Source of the DNA: Pyronema omphalodes
Taxonomy: Eukaryota > Ascomycota > Pezizomycetes > Pezizales > Pyronemataceae
DNA: 64,000 nucleotides
Assembly: GCA_024516155.1 (NCBI GenBank)
Contig: JAJJXM010000102.1
Coordinates: forward strand, 54,578-118,577
Direction of reading: 5' to 3'
Part shown: piece after piece, positions 11,629-22,222 of the stretch
Layout of the letters: the number at the start of each line of letters is the position of its first letter
Position numbering within the stretch: position 1 is the stretch's first letter
Translations under genes and position numbers: made by a program
Notes under the pieces: model-generated
Database searches by the model: none
Told to the model about the DNA's origin: nothing
Seen by the model: the letters and a program-made list of their open reading frames with translations, nothing else

Positions 11629-13306
11629 TCATTGTGTCAAATCCGACACTCTCAATCTCTTCTGGCTATGCGGAGTTGCCAAATTCCTTCCATTTCCTCC
11701 ATTTCCTCCTCCTGCTGCTGTACGGTATTGTGATAGCTCTCTTTCACAATCATCTAATCTCCTTTCATATTCATCTAGTTTCCTTTTCAATTCTCCTTCT
11801 CTGGCTTGTGAAGCTTCAAGATGTTGCCGTAACTGAACTTCCACTTCCCGTCTACAAACTTCCGCTCGCTTGGTACTATTCTCGCTGTTCTCTAACTCGG
11901 AAACTCGCGTACGGAATAAATCATTCACGAGCTCCAACTCATTCACCCGTGTGGTTAACCGGCTGTTGTCGGCGTTTAGTCGGGAGTTTTCGCTTAGCAA
12001 CGCGTCGATGGTGAGAGATGGTGGTGGCGAGGGTCGGTTTAGGGTGTTGATTGAAGGAAGTGTAGGGCTGCCGGGGATATAGGTTTGGTCGAGGATATGG
12101 GATGGGGGTGGGAGGGGGGTTCCAGAACGGGAGTAGACGCTTTGGGGAGAGACGGAGCGGTGTCCTGGAGGGGGTGTGCCGTTTTCTGAGCGGGGGGTTG
12201 GGTGTGAGCTATTGGGAAGACTGTCGAAAAGTGATTGCTGGAAAATATGTCAGTGGAAGATCAAGGAAAAGTAGCTGGGGAAGAAAATATACCTTCTTCT
12301 TTTGTGGTTGACCAGAGTTCTTCACCCGATTACGACTCTTGATTACATCTGTCTTTAGGGAAATCGGACGGGGTCTTCCATGTAGCTTCAAGAATAATCC
12401 ACAGGCATTACACAATACAGAACCGGCTTCGTCACGTCGCCATAATGGTGTTGTGGATGTTCCGCAGTTTTGACACATAGGCTATTGATTGTAAAAGTTA
12501 GGCGCTGCGATTTTTTTTTGCCTTTCGAAATAATTTTGGTAACTTACAGGAGTTGTTTGTTGGCCGGATGCACTCGTTCCGGGAAATGAGGTCGCGTAGG
12601 TCATCGCGAATTCTCCGCCATTGTGCCTGAGAGGAATATGATGTTAGCTTTTTTGTTGCGACGCGACCGGGAACGGGTGTGGAGAGAGATAAGGGGTAGA
12701 TATCGGGTTGCATGGGAGATAGACGATGCGATACACGATATCGCGATAAAAAGAAAATGGGAGATTTCAAGCCAGCGCAAAAGGTAAAGTAAAAATCTAG
12801 AATAATACTATGATTTCTGGAAAATACAAATGCCCTGGAATGATGGTATCTATGGGAATATAACTCGGTGAAGAGATATCTCTTGAATAAAACTCGGAAA
12901 GGGATATTTCGAATACACATCTACAAGTGACAGGGGAAGAATCATAGAAATCTGCGATAACTTACCTCGGAGGCGGCGAGGGAAGAGCTACTGAAGCCAG
13001 CGTGTTGAGTGACGGAAGAGGTGATCTAGATGATGGGCGCGAGATCGCTGGAAGGATCGGATTGTCGTCGTTATTGCTACTGCAATTGCTCGGACTGGGA
13101 CTCGGCGGGTGCAAGAGCTCGAGCTGGTGTGGTGAAGGAAGCCTCTGAGGATAGGGCGAGTAGAATCTGAGTGCGGGAGCCAGCTTATTATCGGTGGAAT
13201 CACCTATTCTGCTGGTGAAAGCAGAATGGTGAATTGTGGCGGTTGGGGTGGGTGAGTGATGGGAGTAGTTGTAGTGAGCGGACACTGTCGGCGATGAAGG
13301 CGACAG
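11629..13306 (-). CDS. areB: AreB/Gzf3-type GATA factor with C-terminal coiled coil
   Basis: Minus-strand exons, joined in frame: (13306)-12966, 12626-12548, 12481-12293 and 12237-11629; introns have GTAAG/GTATA donors. The GATA finger is C-x2-C-x17-18-C-x2-[19 protein letters not shown] followed by [16 protein letters not shown], then a basic tail [12 protein letters not shown]. The last exon holds [15 protein letters not shown], then a heptad-patterned coiled coil ([18 protein letters not shown]..) ending RVSDLTQ. A finger followed by a dimerising zipper is the AreB/Dal80/Asd-4 layout: a nuclear factor, usually a repressor in nitrogen regulation. The first exon is Pro/Ser-rich and has NO in-frame ATG; the first ATG in the spliced frame is in exon 2 (12604-12602, MTYATSF), giving 284 aa. 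Starting at the near-cognate CTG at 13306 would give 405 aa. The true start is therefore open. Confidence 0.88.
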
Positions 13307-13941
13307 ATTGAAAGTAAGTATGGTAGTAGTAGTAGTAGTAGTGGTGGTGGTTTTTTTCGTTTCTGAAATTTAATCGAGATTAATCGAGATTAAGTGACAA
13401 GAGGCGCTTCCAGAAAAAAAAAAAATAGAACGCCGCTGAAATCAAATGCGAAAAAATAAAAGCGAAAGTTGGCGGCTGCGACTGACGGGCGACTGACGAG
13501 CGGCGATAACAAACGATATGATGATCGACAGGACAGGCCGAACGGAAGGGACTGCGACGATAGAAATGCGAAAAAAGGGGGACGATTCGGACGGTAGTTG
13601 TCGGTGAGACTTCGTGCAGATAGGCAAGCAGGCAGGCAAGCAATGAGAATGAAGGACTCGGTTCTTTGAAAAGAAGGCGGACGACGATAATAAAAGAGAA
13701 TAAATAAATGTAATATCCAACCACCGTTGAGGACAGACAGGCAACAAACACAACACTTCGAAGACGAACCGATAGCAGAGACACACGCGACAGAAAAAAA
13801 GTTATGGGAGGTGGGGGGAGGGGGATGATAACTGCGATACGTGTGGTTCAGACTTCGAAATTGGCCAGTACCTTGTTATTTTTATTGGGTGCAAGGGCAC
13901 CGGCGACACAGACAGACAGCGCGAAAGGGGTGTCGTGATGG
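12966..13941 (-). promoter_or_regulatory. ATG-free leader/first-exon region of the areB-like gene
   Basis: On the minus strand there is no ATG between 13941 and 12966 (about 975 nt). Within it, the frame that splices correctly into exon 2 is open from a TAA near 13391 and encodes a Thr run (from an ACT/ACC microsatellite), then [23 protein letters not shown] and a Pro/Ser-rich stretch. The region is C/T-rich on the transcribed strand, as expected for a fungal 5' leader. A possible acceptor TTTCAG sits in frame upstream of the Thr run, so an upstream ATG exon beyond 13941 cannot be excluded. Confidence 0.55.
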
Positions 13942-14099
13942 CATGGGATGCGCTCAGATTGGGATGGGGGGATCGTAAGCAGCGCGATGGCGAGTTGAGC
14001 GCCAGCAGCAGCCCTGTTCGCTGATAGTCTTAGCAGGCGATAAGGGAAAAGCAAAGGGGAGGAGTAGGGGAAAAAAAAAGAGATGAAGGACGATGGATT

Positions 14100-14275
14100 G
14101 ATGAGAATTAATTGGTTGGAGGATATATTCCATTAGAGCTGATGGGTATTAGTTGGAGGAAATCCAGCACAGCTCTCATGAGAATGGGAAATTGACTGGT
14201 TGGAGGAAATCCATCACAGCTCTCATGAGAATGGGAAATTGACTGGTTGGAGAATATTCCATTAGAGCTGATTCC
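14100..14275. repeat. Tandem repeat of about 69 bp (GGTTGGAGGAAATCC... units)
   Basis: Three to four imperfect units containing GTTGGAGGAAATCCA, CACAGCTCTCATGAGAATGG and GAAATTGACTG follow one another; outer units carry TATTCCATTAGAGCTGAT instead. No coding sense. Confidence 0.65.
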
Positions 14276-17200
14276 TACACAGCTACAGCTCATCGTTCAT
14301 TCATCATCGTCACTCTCGGAGCCTTCTTTAATTCTTCTGGACCTTCTGGGCCTTCTGGACCTTTCTGACCTGGTGGCGTCCATCATCGGGTCCATCACTT
14401 GTGTCCATCATCGAGTCGACCATCGGGTCCGACATCGAATCCATCCGCATGAATTACCAATTCCCCAGTGATGTTATGCCACTATACAGTTCACCATATG
14501 CACCTTTAGATAGCCCTACCAGGGACTACAGTTAGCATGAGTAGCATCAGTAGCATAATACAAATGACGACAGGCGACAGATTACAGATTACAGATTTCT
14601 GACAATCGACTATGGTGGCATACATACAAACCACAATGCAAAGAAAAACAAAAAACCCAGCATAAAAAAAATAAAACCCAGCATAAGAAAAAGCAAAACA
14701 ACTCTTCCCGCATATTCATGCACTTGTACCTATTCATTCCTTCATAATCATCATCAGCATCATCAGCATCATCATCATCAGCAAACACAAACACAGCCGC
14801 CGTACGCCGCCCTGGTAGCCTGCAAAAATGGATGTGTGCAACAACCAACGTCTCAAAAAAGTCTCGCTTTGTAACTCGACACCGACTTCGGCATTGGCAT
14901 TGGTATTGACTCGGTGATATATTTAGGTTATTTTTATTCTGCGACTGCGACTGCGACTGCGACTGCTAAGCTTAAGCCTGGTTTATGTATTTACCTAGTC
15001 GTCTCGTAGGAAAACGCATACTCTGCATAGTGGTGCTTACTTGTTCCGCTTGTTCTGGCTATGCTGTCTTGCTTTGCCTGCCTGTGATTTTCTGTTGTTT
15101 GATATATAGTCGTATGTACTTCCAAACTGTATCTTTTAAATTTTTCACATTCTTTAAATCCCTCGAATCCCCCAAATTACTCGAATTTTGCACTTTACAC
15201 GAGTCTTTTAATCGAATCCTGCACTTTATCCCCCCCTTACCCCCCGGCTATCCATCGCTCCAAGATCGCCCTGATACGATAAGATGAAGCTGCAGATGAT
15301 AGATTCAGCCGACGGAACATGGTGAACTTATCCTATCCTAACTCCCGAGATACTGTCCACTGCACGATGAGATAGATACCATCGGGGCGGACAGACAGGA
15401 GCAAGCAGCAGTTTATACATTAATTATCTTCTCCCTCCCCTACATCTCACTACATATCCACAAAGAAAGCTACAAAATACAGTAACCAATATTCATTACG
15501 TCTCGAAATCTGCTGTGGAAACGGTTGGTTGGTTATCGTTATAGCTAGCTATGTGCGCGAATACCATCTCCGCATACCTATAGTGGTGGCATAGTGCCAT
15601 ACATACACAACCTTTAAACCCCGCACAACCTTACACAAGCAGGGATACGAAGAGCGAAGAGCGAAGGTATAGTAGCTTCTAGAAGGCGGTATGGAAGCAT
15701 GGAATAGAAGTGTGGATGCTTCTAATACTTTTAGTTCCCCTTTGACTTGGGCTTGGACTTAGTGGCAGGTAGCAGGTGGCAGGTAAATACGGCTTATCCC
15801 GAAATTCGAATCTTACCTACAGTCGTACTTACAGAGGCTAGTTAAGGTAAGGAAGGGTGCATGCGTAATTACAGACGGATTAGATAGATGGAGGGATGGT
15901 ATGTACATGTGTAGACTTATCAAGATTACGGATTATAACAGTATTTAGTTTAATGGGTTGATGATGGTTGATGGTCGATGGAAACTGTGATTGGGATTGA
16001 TGATTGTGGATTTATGGATTGAGATTGTGATGATGATATGGCGGAACATACTTATCCTATGCTATCCGATGATATGAGTTCCACGGACTGGATGATTCAA
16101 CATCTTAGATACATAACTCCGCGGGGTAATAATTCGGCGGATGAAACTATATCTGGCTCTATCTCCATCGTTGTAATAAATACATGGTATCCTAGCTATT
16201 CCTCTGTGTCTCTGTGCCGCCGTTATCCCACGTGAACCATTAACCGTTGATCATTGATCATTGATTGTCGATAAAGATAGAGATAGAGATAAAAGTAAAC
16301 CTGAGTGACTTCCAAATCTCCATCTATATCGATACATATGCCCTCGGAACAATCTCCCGATATCCCCTGAGACCTATGTAATACCTAAAGCCCAAGGTTT
16401 CTGGCTTCTATCTGCCATCTTCTATCTTCTATCTTCTATCTTCAGGCATGAGGCGTATGGCGTATGGCTTGTGGCGTTTGGCTTGAGGCTTGAGGCGTGG
16501 AGCTTGTGGAACCTCTGATTACCATTTGACGGTTTTGACGGTTTAGGCGGGTTGGGCGTACATATCGATATACTCCATACTTTATGCTTGTAAGCCATCA
16601 TCGTCTCATCGCTCATCAACCATTGACCATCGCTCACTGTGCAGTGTGGCGTGGAGGTATGGAGGTATCCGGCCCGGTCCGGGAAGCATATGTACAGTAC
16701 AGTACACCATAGCATGAATTTCAGTTTTGTGTACATATGGCTGGATGTGTGTGTATGTAAGATTTGACATATAATCTGGAACTATGTACTACTGTGTAGT
16801 TGTGTAGATAGATATAAATTATATATGCCATACCATAACTGATCTAATTGATGCGTTTAGGGGATTCGTACACTCGTACATAAAACTCCTAGGATCTCCT
16901 GGGATTTGGGGGTCCGGGGAAGCAGTGCATCAGTGCATCGCTGCATCAGTGCATCAATACATCGGGGTAAGCGTGATTTTCTTATATTATTCCGAGTAAC
17001 GGATGACGGATAGATCGGATGAGTTACACGATACTCGATAGTCGTCACTCCATGCACTACGCTTGATTTGATACTGCGATGCTCGATACTCGATCGGATG
17101 AGGGGGAAGGAAATATGGAGCCGGACATTTGATGAGTTTACCCCTCCCCCCCTCCACATGGGAGAGCGACGGGCACTATTTTGGCAGTGTGAGATGTTGC

Positions 17201-18576
17201 TACTTATTGATATCGATGGTTGTGGATCGGATCGGGTTCCTGACAGTTCCTGACAGTTTTTATGGGGTTGGTGGTTTTGGATTATTTGGATGCATGTTCC
17301 TGGTCCTGGTCCTGGAAGTCGCAGGTAATCGCAGACAGTCGCAGGTTCCTGATCCATCATAGTTCCATAGTTCAATAGTTTCATGGCTCCTTCGCTCCAT
17401 TATTCCATTGTTCGTCCCAACTACAGTATACAACTCCACCTTCCCTCGTAGCCGTTAGGTTTCTGACTCAGATCAATCTCGCAATCAAATCAAATCAGGA
17501 GGGTTCAGCTTGTCGATCTCGCTTTTTATCGCTCTGTTTTTTAATTTGCTATGTTCCAAGGGGTGCTATTAATAGGGGGTGTTCTGTTATGGATCTTATG
17601 GTGTCAAGGAGTGTTAGGGGGGTTTTGTTATGGTATCGGTATCAATCGGTGTTTAGAGGGGTTATAGCTCAAACTCAGGCTCCGGGGATCGTGATGCCGG
17701 GATGGAATGGAGGTCTATGATGGTTCCTGATTACTCCTGACAGCTTCTGCTCGGCTGTCTCTCGGTTGCCTCTTTACTTACTCAATTCATCGGTGATATA
17801 CACAGTTTGAAAGTGCAGTGGCGTCAAATTATGAAGACGAGGCTTGTCTTGTGGAGAAGCGGGTCTTATTTTGACTCCGGGGTAGACCAGTCTGTTTTGA
17901 AGATGGCGCTGGAGATGTCTCATGTCGTGATGATAACTGAAGCTTCAAGCAGAATTCCATCTTTTCTCCAGTGTTCGTTGTCACTGTGACGTTCGTGTGT
18001 AACTTGTAAGTTGTAACATGTGCTGCTGGCCAACCACCTTGCCACCATTCCGAAAAGAGCTGTGAGCTTGTTTCTGACGGTTCCAACTTCTCTGCTCCTG
18101 GAAAGTCTGTCCTGAGCATCAAACTGTCTTCGAGCTGTCTGTCTATCTGCTCTCCGCCAAAGCTCACGGTCTATCTCGGTCACCACCGTCAACGGTCATC
18201 ACATCTATCCGAGGATCAACCCCTCCCGCCCTCATCGACACAAAGCCCACGCAGACACCCTCCCCAATCCAGTCCAATCCACCCACCCCCAGCAGACACG
18301 AGAGAACGACATCATTTCCGAACCCACCGACTACCGACCGACTATCATAGACGAGCACAGTAAAGCGAACCCTTCCCACTCCCACCCCCCCCCCCCCCCC
18401 AAAAAAAAAACCACCTCCCCCGTGCCTCTCTCCCCAAACGGTTAGCTGGCTCGCCTATCGAACTCCAAAAACCGCCCCGCCGTCAATTCTATTCTCAGTA
18501 TCAAGGTCCTTTCCCCAAGAGCTCAGCTCCCCTGTGGCAACTCCACACTCCCCACCACTATAGCAAGCTCCGCCAA
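14276..18576. other. Intergenic stretch, no gene recognised
   Basis: About 4.3 kb between the divergent areB-like and PI 4-kinase genes. Open frames are short and without motifs. Short tandem tracts occur (GACTGC near 14942-14966, ATCTTCT near 16420-16440). Directly upstream of 18577 there is a C homopolymer followed by A's (about 18386-18410) and a C-rich leader, consistent with the kinase promoter. Confidence 0.4.
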
Positions 18577-21220
18577 ATGCCGCGGAGAGGTCCCCCTACC
18601 TCCGGCTACGAACGAATTGCCCAGGACGAAGAACTCTCAGATTCAGACCATGACGATGAATCGAGCTCTCTCGTCGCACAGCACTCCGTGCGGGTGCCGA
18701 TACTTCCTCACGCGACTTCCACGCGCTCAAATACCCACATCGACCGTGCGCCGGGCATGACCCGTCCTCGCAGTAATTCAGCTGTCGATATCAAGAAGCT
18801 TAATGCGAGGCTAGAGCACTGGGCTGCAGAGATTGCGAACAAGTTCAAATTCAAGAAGGACCGATCGCAGGGCAAGCAGCCACCCCTAGAGATTCTACAC
18901 TCGGTTTTTGTCGCTCCGGAAGGATATCGCTCTTACAATTCTGCTGAAACTGGTGATCAAGTCTCCCCCGAGCTAGCAGATAACGCGCAGTTTACGCAGG
19001 AACAGTTTGATGAGGTTGTAGAGTCCGTGAGAATTGCTATCAGCAAGGGCATAGATCCGAAACTCATCAAACAGGGCTCCTCCGGAAGTTATTTCATGCG
19101 TAATAGCGAGGGTAAAGTTGTTGCTGTTTTCAAACCAAAAGATGAAGAACCGTGAGAGCTTCCTTCCTGCATTACCCCTGCGTAGAAATTAGCGCCCAGA
19201 CTAAAACCCCATCAACAGATATGGAAAGCTCAATCCAAAGATGATGAAGGCAAGCTACTCCACTTTTATCATGGCCGAGGCAACCTAAGCTTACATATCC
19301 AGTGGCTGCATCGAACCCTGTCGGTATTCTGAGACGATTTCATTTGGAATAGTGTGCTGATATTTATATTCAGATTTCCGTGTTTCTTCGGCAGAGCATG
19401 GTATGTTGTTCCCGTGACATCATTAAATTTCCGGACACATGGCTGATTTTCGGGGGTAGTTTAATTCCCAATTTAAGTTATATCTCGGAAGCTGCTGCCT
19501 GCTTGCTAGACAGGCAGCTGAAGACGTATATGGTTCCATACACCGATGTTGTGCATTTATCAAGTAAAGCTTTCCATTATGATTACTGGGATAGGCATGC
19601 ATTTTACAGACGGAAGAAGCCCCTACCGCCAAAGGTTGGCAGTTTTCAGGTGTTTTTAAACGGCTATCAAGGTGGGTATTGCCGAGTGATTATTAATGCT
19701 TCTGCTTATACTCGTAACAGATGCAAATATCTTCCTAAGGAAGAATCCCTGGCCGGATCCATACAACACTGGATTTCGTACAGATGCAGCTCCCAAAAGG
19801 CGTCCCTGGAATTACACATGTCGGCCTAGTGGAGACGATGACGACAGCGGCGGTAGCGACTCTGACGGTATCAGCGGAGCCGAGGAAGGACGTCGCCGCT
19901 TTGTCTGGACCGAAGAGCTTAAACAAAACTTTCGTGAAGAACTAGAAAAGCTTGTTATTTTGGATTATATAATGCGTAACACCGATAGAGGGCTAGACAA
20001 CTGGATGATCAAGGTAGATTTTGAGACCAACGAAGTTTCGGTCACATCAAGACCGGTAAACTTGAACCTCAATGTTCCAACGGAACCATTGTCACGACCA
20101 ACGTCGGCTGATCCGAATGGAAAGCGGGCTGGTTCACCAATTTATCGAGTACAAGAGCCTATGATGGCGAGTTCAAGGTCGTCAACTCCCGCTCAAGCAA
20201 AGGCAACAATCAAGATTGGGGCCATCGACAACTCCTTAGCATTCCCATGGAAACACCCCGACCAATGGCGTAGTTTCCCCTTTGGATGGCTGTTCCTTCC
20301 GGCATCACTTATTGGTCAACCATTCTCACAAAAGACCCGCGACCACTTCATTCCTCTTTTAACATCAACAAAATGGTGGTCTGAAACCCAGACTCTTCTA
20401 AGAGGCCTCTTTGAGCAAGACTCCGACTTTAAGGAGCGAATGTTCCAAAAGCAGCTCGCCGTACTCAAGGGGCAGGCCTTCAACGTCGTAGAAACTCTTA
20501 AGGCGCATGATCAGGGCCCTCTTGAGCTAACTCGACGAACTCGCATGCATGTCTGGGTCCGTCATACCCTCTTTATTCATATCATATCACTCGTTTGCAT
20601 CATGTTGCTGACAACATCCATAGGACGATGAAATGGAAGTTCCCATCACTGTTCCCCTGCGCATGCCCTCAACCGAAGAACGTCGCCGCCAAGAAGCTGA
20701 TATCTCCTTCAACAACCTCGACGAAGACGATTCCATGGACATCGCACACATGGTAGCCTCAGCACCCAACATCCGAGACCTGAACTCCGATCTCCTTGGC
20801 CTCTCCCCTCCAAAGAACCATCTTCCATCATCGGCCCGCTTTGAGCGCACCCCTCGCCCCAACTCCATCGCCGAGTACCGCGAAGGATCGGATGAAGATT
20901 TCTCCCCGTCCTCTCGGTTCATTACCGGCCGACCGGCTCCAAGATCTGATCCAAACTACTTATTCTCTGCAAATAGACCCTATAATCAAGGCCGGGTTAG
21001 TTATGATTCCGGAATCACGGCAGCGAGAGATAGAGGAAGAATCAGTAGAGCGGCTATGAATAGGAGAAATAGTCATACTAGTGGGTTTCCGGTTTATCAG
21101 GATGAGGAAGGTGATCTTGGTTACTCGGCTGTGGATGCGGGAGAGGGTGCTAGGAGGAAGGTTATTGCGGAACGCTTGGAGACTGTCAAAGCGAGGAATC
21201 CGGTATTTACTTGGTGCTAG
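18577..21220 (+). CDS. LSB6: Type II phosphatidylinositol 4-kinase, Lsb6-like, 764 aa (7 exons)
   Basis: Exons 18577-19151, 19219-19249, 19303-19319, 19374-19400, 19460-19671, 19721-20556 and 20624-21220 join without frame breaks into 764 aa. The enzyme phosphorylates PI to PI4P on endosomal/vacuolar membranes. Visible family motifs: the nucleotide-loop region KQGSSGSYFMRN..VVAVFKPKDEEPYGKLNP; a palmitoylation-type Cys motif split over exons (LFPCFFGRACLIPN); the catalytic segment DYIMRNTDRGLDNWMIK; and the activation segment IGAIDNSLAFPWKHPDQWR. An acidic Ser/Asp/Gly insert follows RPWNYTCRP. N-terminal and C-terminal tails are low-complexity, as usual in fungi. Intron 2 (19250-19302) has a GC donor (AAG|GCAAGC) instead of GT. 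Exons 3 and 4 are only 17 and 27 nt. Confidence 0.93.
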
Positions 21221-21542
21221 GTAGAGAGGGGTGTGAACGGGGAAGTGGAGGCGGGGGTTTTATTTATGAAGACAGGAGAAGAACGAGGAGAAGGAAATGG
21301 AAGGGGCTGGAAATCCTTAGAATGAGAAATGAGCAAATGATGAACTGGGTTATGGTGGTTTATGGTTTATGGGTTTATGTTTATGCATCTGAAATGGAAA
21401 TTGGATTATTAGCTAGATTGCTGGTTTGATAATAAATTCTCTTTTTTTGCCCGAAGTAATGGGTTGCTTTTTGCTTTTTGCTTTTTTCGTCCTGTTTTCA
21501 CCCCTTGTTTTGGGGGGTTGGATTCTTGGTTTTGGTTTTGGC

Positions 21543-21740
21543 AGATGGGATAGGAGATGGGATAGGAGATGGGATAGGAGATGGGATAGGAGATGGGATA
21601 GGAGATGGGATAGGAGATGGGATAGGAGATGGGATAGGAGATGGGATAGGAGATGGGATAGGAGATGGGATAGGAGATGGGATAGGAGATGGGATAGGAG
21701 ATGGGATAGGAGATGGGATAGGAGATGGGATAGGAGATGG
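21543..21740. repeat. 12-bp minisatellite, about 16 copies of GGGATAGGAGAT
   Basis: Near-perfect head-to-tail array of a 12-bp unit, about 320 bp downstream of the PI 4-kinase stop codon. Since 12 is a multiple of 3, all frames stay open on both strands ([12 protein letters not shown] or SPIP repeats), which explains the long frames here; none is a gene. Confidence 0.95.
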
Positions 21741-22025
21741 AAGATGCGTAGTATTACTCCCTAGAATTGTCTCCATTATTATGTCTGTCATCACGCGGTA
21801 CCATAACCATAACCATCAACCATCAACCATCGACCGCAACCACCAACCATCAACCATGAACTACGGATGCACACGAGACGAGCGGCTCGGGACAAGAGTT
21901 CGAGCTTTATGCTCGAGACCAACGAAACTGGATTTCTACGAGACGGGATATCTTAATGATACGACATCACGATATATCAGAACGTATCAATCGCGCTCTT
22001 ACCCTGTCGATTTATCATATTTCAT

Positions 22026-22222
22026 GCATCATACATCATTTTTGCTATTGCTTTCTAACTGGGGAAGTTTGGGGATACGGAGATAGGGGTGCCTCATTAG
22101 GCGGTTTAAACCGTGAGGACAGGAAAACTGGATATTTAGCTCCCGTATAGGCCTTAGAGGCCTCGATCGGTGTATGATTCAAATCAAATCAAATCAAAAA
22201 TCAAAAAAGCATCATACATCAT
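22026..22222 (+). mobile_element. 5'-truncated LINE copy (3' end only) with 14-bp target duplication
   Basis: The segment 22040-22208 (169 bp) resembles the 3' end of the full-length LINE at 51945-57987 (inverted): both share a GGAGAT.GGGG.GCCTC.TTAGG stretch, GAGGACAGGAAAA, AGGCCTTA.AGGCCTCGA, and GGTGTATGATT followed by an ATCAA-repeat tail. It is flanked by GCATCATACATCAT at 22026-22039 and 22209-22222, a direct target-site duplication. This is the signature of target-primed reverse transcription with 5' truncation. Confidence 0.85.

Noticed and set aside
21426..22086. Long frames encoding WDRR, GDGI and SPIP repeats
   Set aside because: Produced by the 12-bp minisatellite, whose period keeps every frame open; no start context, splice continuation or family.
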